Shown: piece by piece, positions 63,820 to 64,000 of the stretch
Position numbering within the stretch: the stretch's first letter is position 1
How the letters are laid out: the number at the start of each line of letters is the position of its first letter
Source: CAKAHY01 sp963522175
GTDB lineage: Bacteria; Bacillota; Clostridia; Lachnospirales; Lachnospiraceae
Length of the DNA stretch: 64,000 nucleotides
Direction of reading: 5' to 3'
Assembly: GCA_963522175.1 (NCBI GenBank)
Contig: CAUQXC010000006.1
Span: forward strand, 62,001 to 126,000
Position numbers and translations under genes: made by a program
Notes under the pieces: generated by a model
The model's input: only the letters and a program-made list of their open reading frames with translations
The model's database searches: none
What the model was told of the DNA's origin: nothing

Positions 63820-64000
63820 TTAAGATTTCATAAATGAAACAAATGCAAGTACTAAATTTAAAACACACCAAGCCGCGCACAGAAGTAAATCACTATATTC
63901 AGTTGTTCCTCCTATAAGAGCCATACCACTCGCAATTCCGAAAAGTATCATCAGCATAAGATCTGCTTCTTTTCCTTTATTTCTGTCTTTTATAGAAAAA
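63820..64000 (-). CDS. Membrane protein, partial (N-terminus beyond window end)
   Basis: An open frame from the window edge to TAA 63820 gives a 59-residue tail (KDRNKGKEADLMLMILFGIA, SGMALIGGTTEYSDLLLCAA, then WCVLNLVLAFVSFMKS), with two hydrophobic segments. It could also begin at an internal ATG (residue ~15) as a 45-residue protein, but no well-placed ribosome site supports that. No family assigned. Confidence 0.5.
   Translation of the reverse strand, partial: FSIKDRNKGKEADLMLMILFGIASGMALIGGTTEYSDLLLCAAWCVLNLVLAFVSFMKS

Overview
The window looks like the chromosome of a low-GC, Gram-positive, anaerobic amino-acid fermenter of the class Clostridia. The best guess is Peptostreptococcaceae or a close relative of the Acetoanaerobium / Filifactor / Peptoanaerobacter kind. 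That is inferred from the complete D-proline reductase (Stickland) locus, the bacterial selenocysteine signals, the AT-rich sigma-A promoters and the Firmicutes-type rpo/ribosomal-protein genes. I cannot name the species from sequence alone.

Layout. (1) 1-13443, all on the minus strand: prdC - prdA - small orf - prdB - [hairpin] - prdD - prdE - prdF, followed with 17-25 nt gaps by a POT peptide transporter, an M24 Xaa-Pro peptidase, a proline-iminopeptidase-like hydrolase and a TauE/SafE membrane protein. After a terminator comes proS, then a cut-off YitT-family gene. Together these genes can import peptides, release proline, racemise it and reduce it to 5-aminovalerate. prdB and prdC both read through an in-frame TGA as selenocysteine; an ordinary translation truncates PrdC by 37 residues and splits PrdB in two. 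(2) 13819-22894: two tandem paralogous membrane-anchored propeller-like proteins, an exported double-FMN-domain flavoprotein reductase, and a divergent LacI regulator plus MATE exporter. (3) 22946-36979: the rpmG-secE-nusG-rplK-rplA, rplJ-rplL and rpoB-rpoC genes, all minus, with the usual rplL-rpoB junction interrupted by a 3 kb plus-strand block (membrane protein, tyrA, two secreted paralogs). An L10 leader precedes rplJ. (4) 36992-48190: an MGMT-family gene, then a YtrA-type GntR - ABC ATPase - permease - NUDIX cluster with three copies of a large permease, one broken by a 1-nt shift at a T9 run. A small decayed membrane/secreted gene cluster and an orphan membrane gene lie between the copies. 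(5) 48598-49152: a five-gene tRNA operon (Pro, Arg, Gly, His, Gln). (6) 49243-60803: a pur operon (purE-C-F-M-purO-AICARFT-N-D-L) in which PurH is replaced by two separate proteins; its leader holds a small ORF ending on an attenuator hairpin. (7) 60830-64000: YczE-like membrane protein, LysR regulator, SPFH/stomatin protein, NfeD-like protein and a cut-off membrane gene.

No transposase, CRISPR array, phage gene or rRNA gene was recognised. All family names come from reading motifs and remembered family features, not from database searches.
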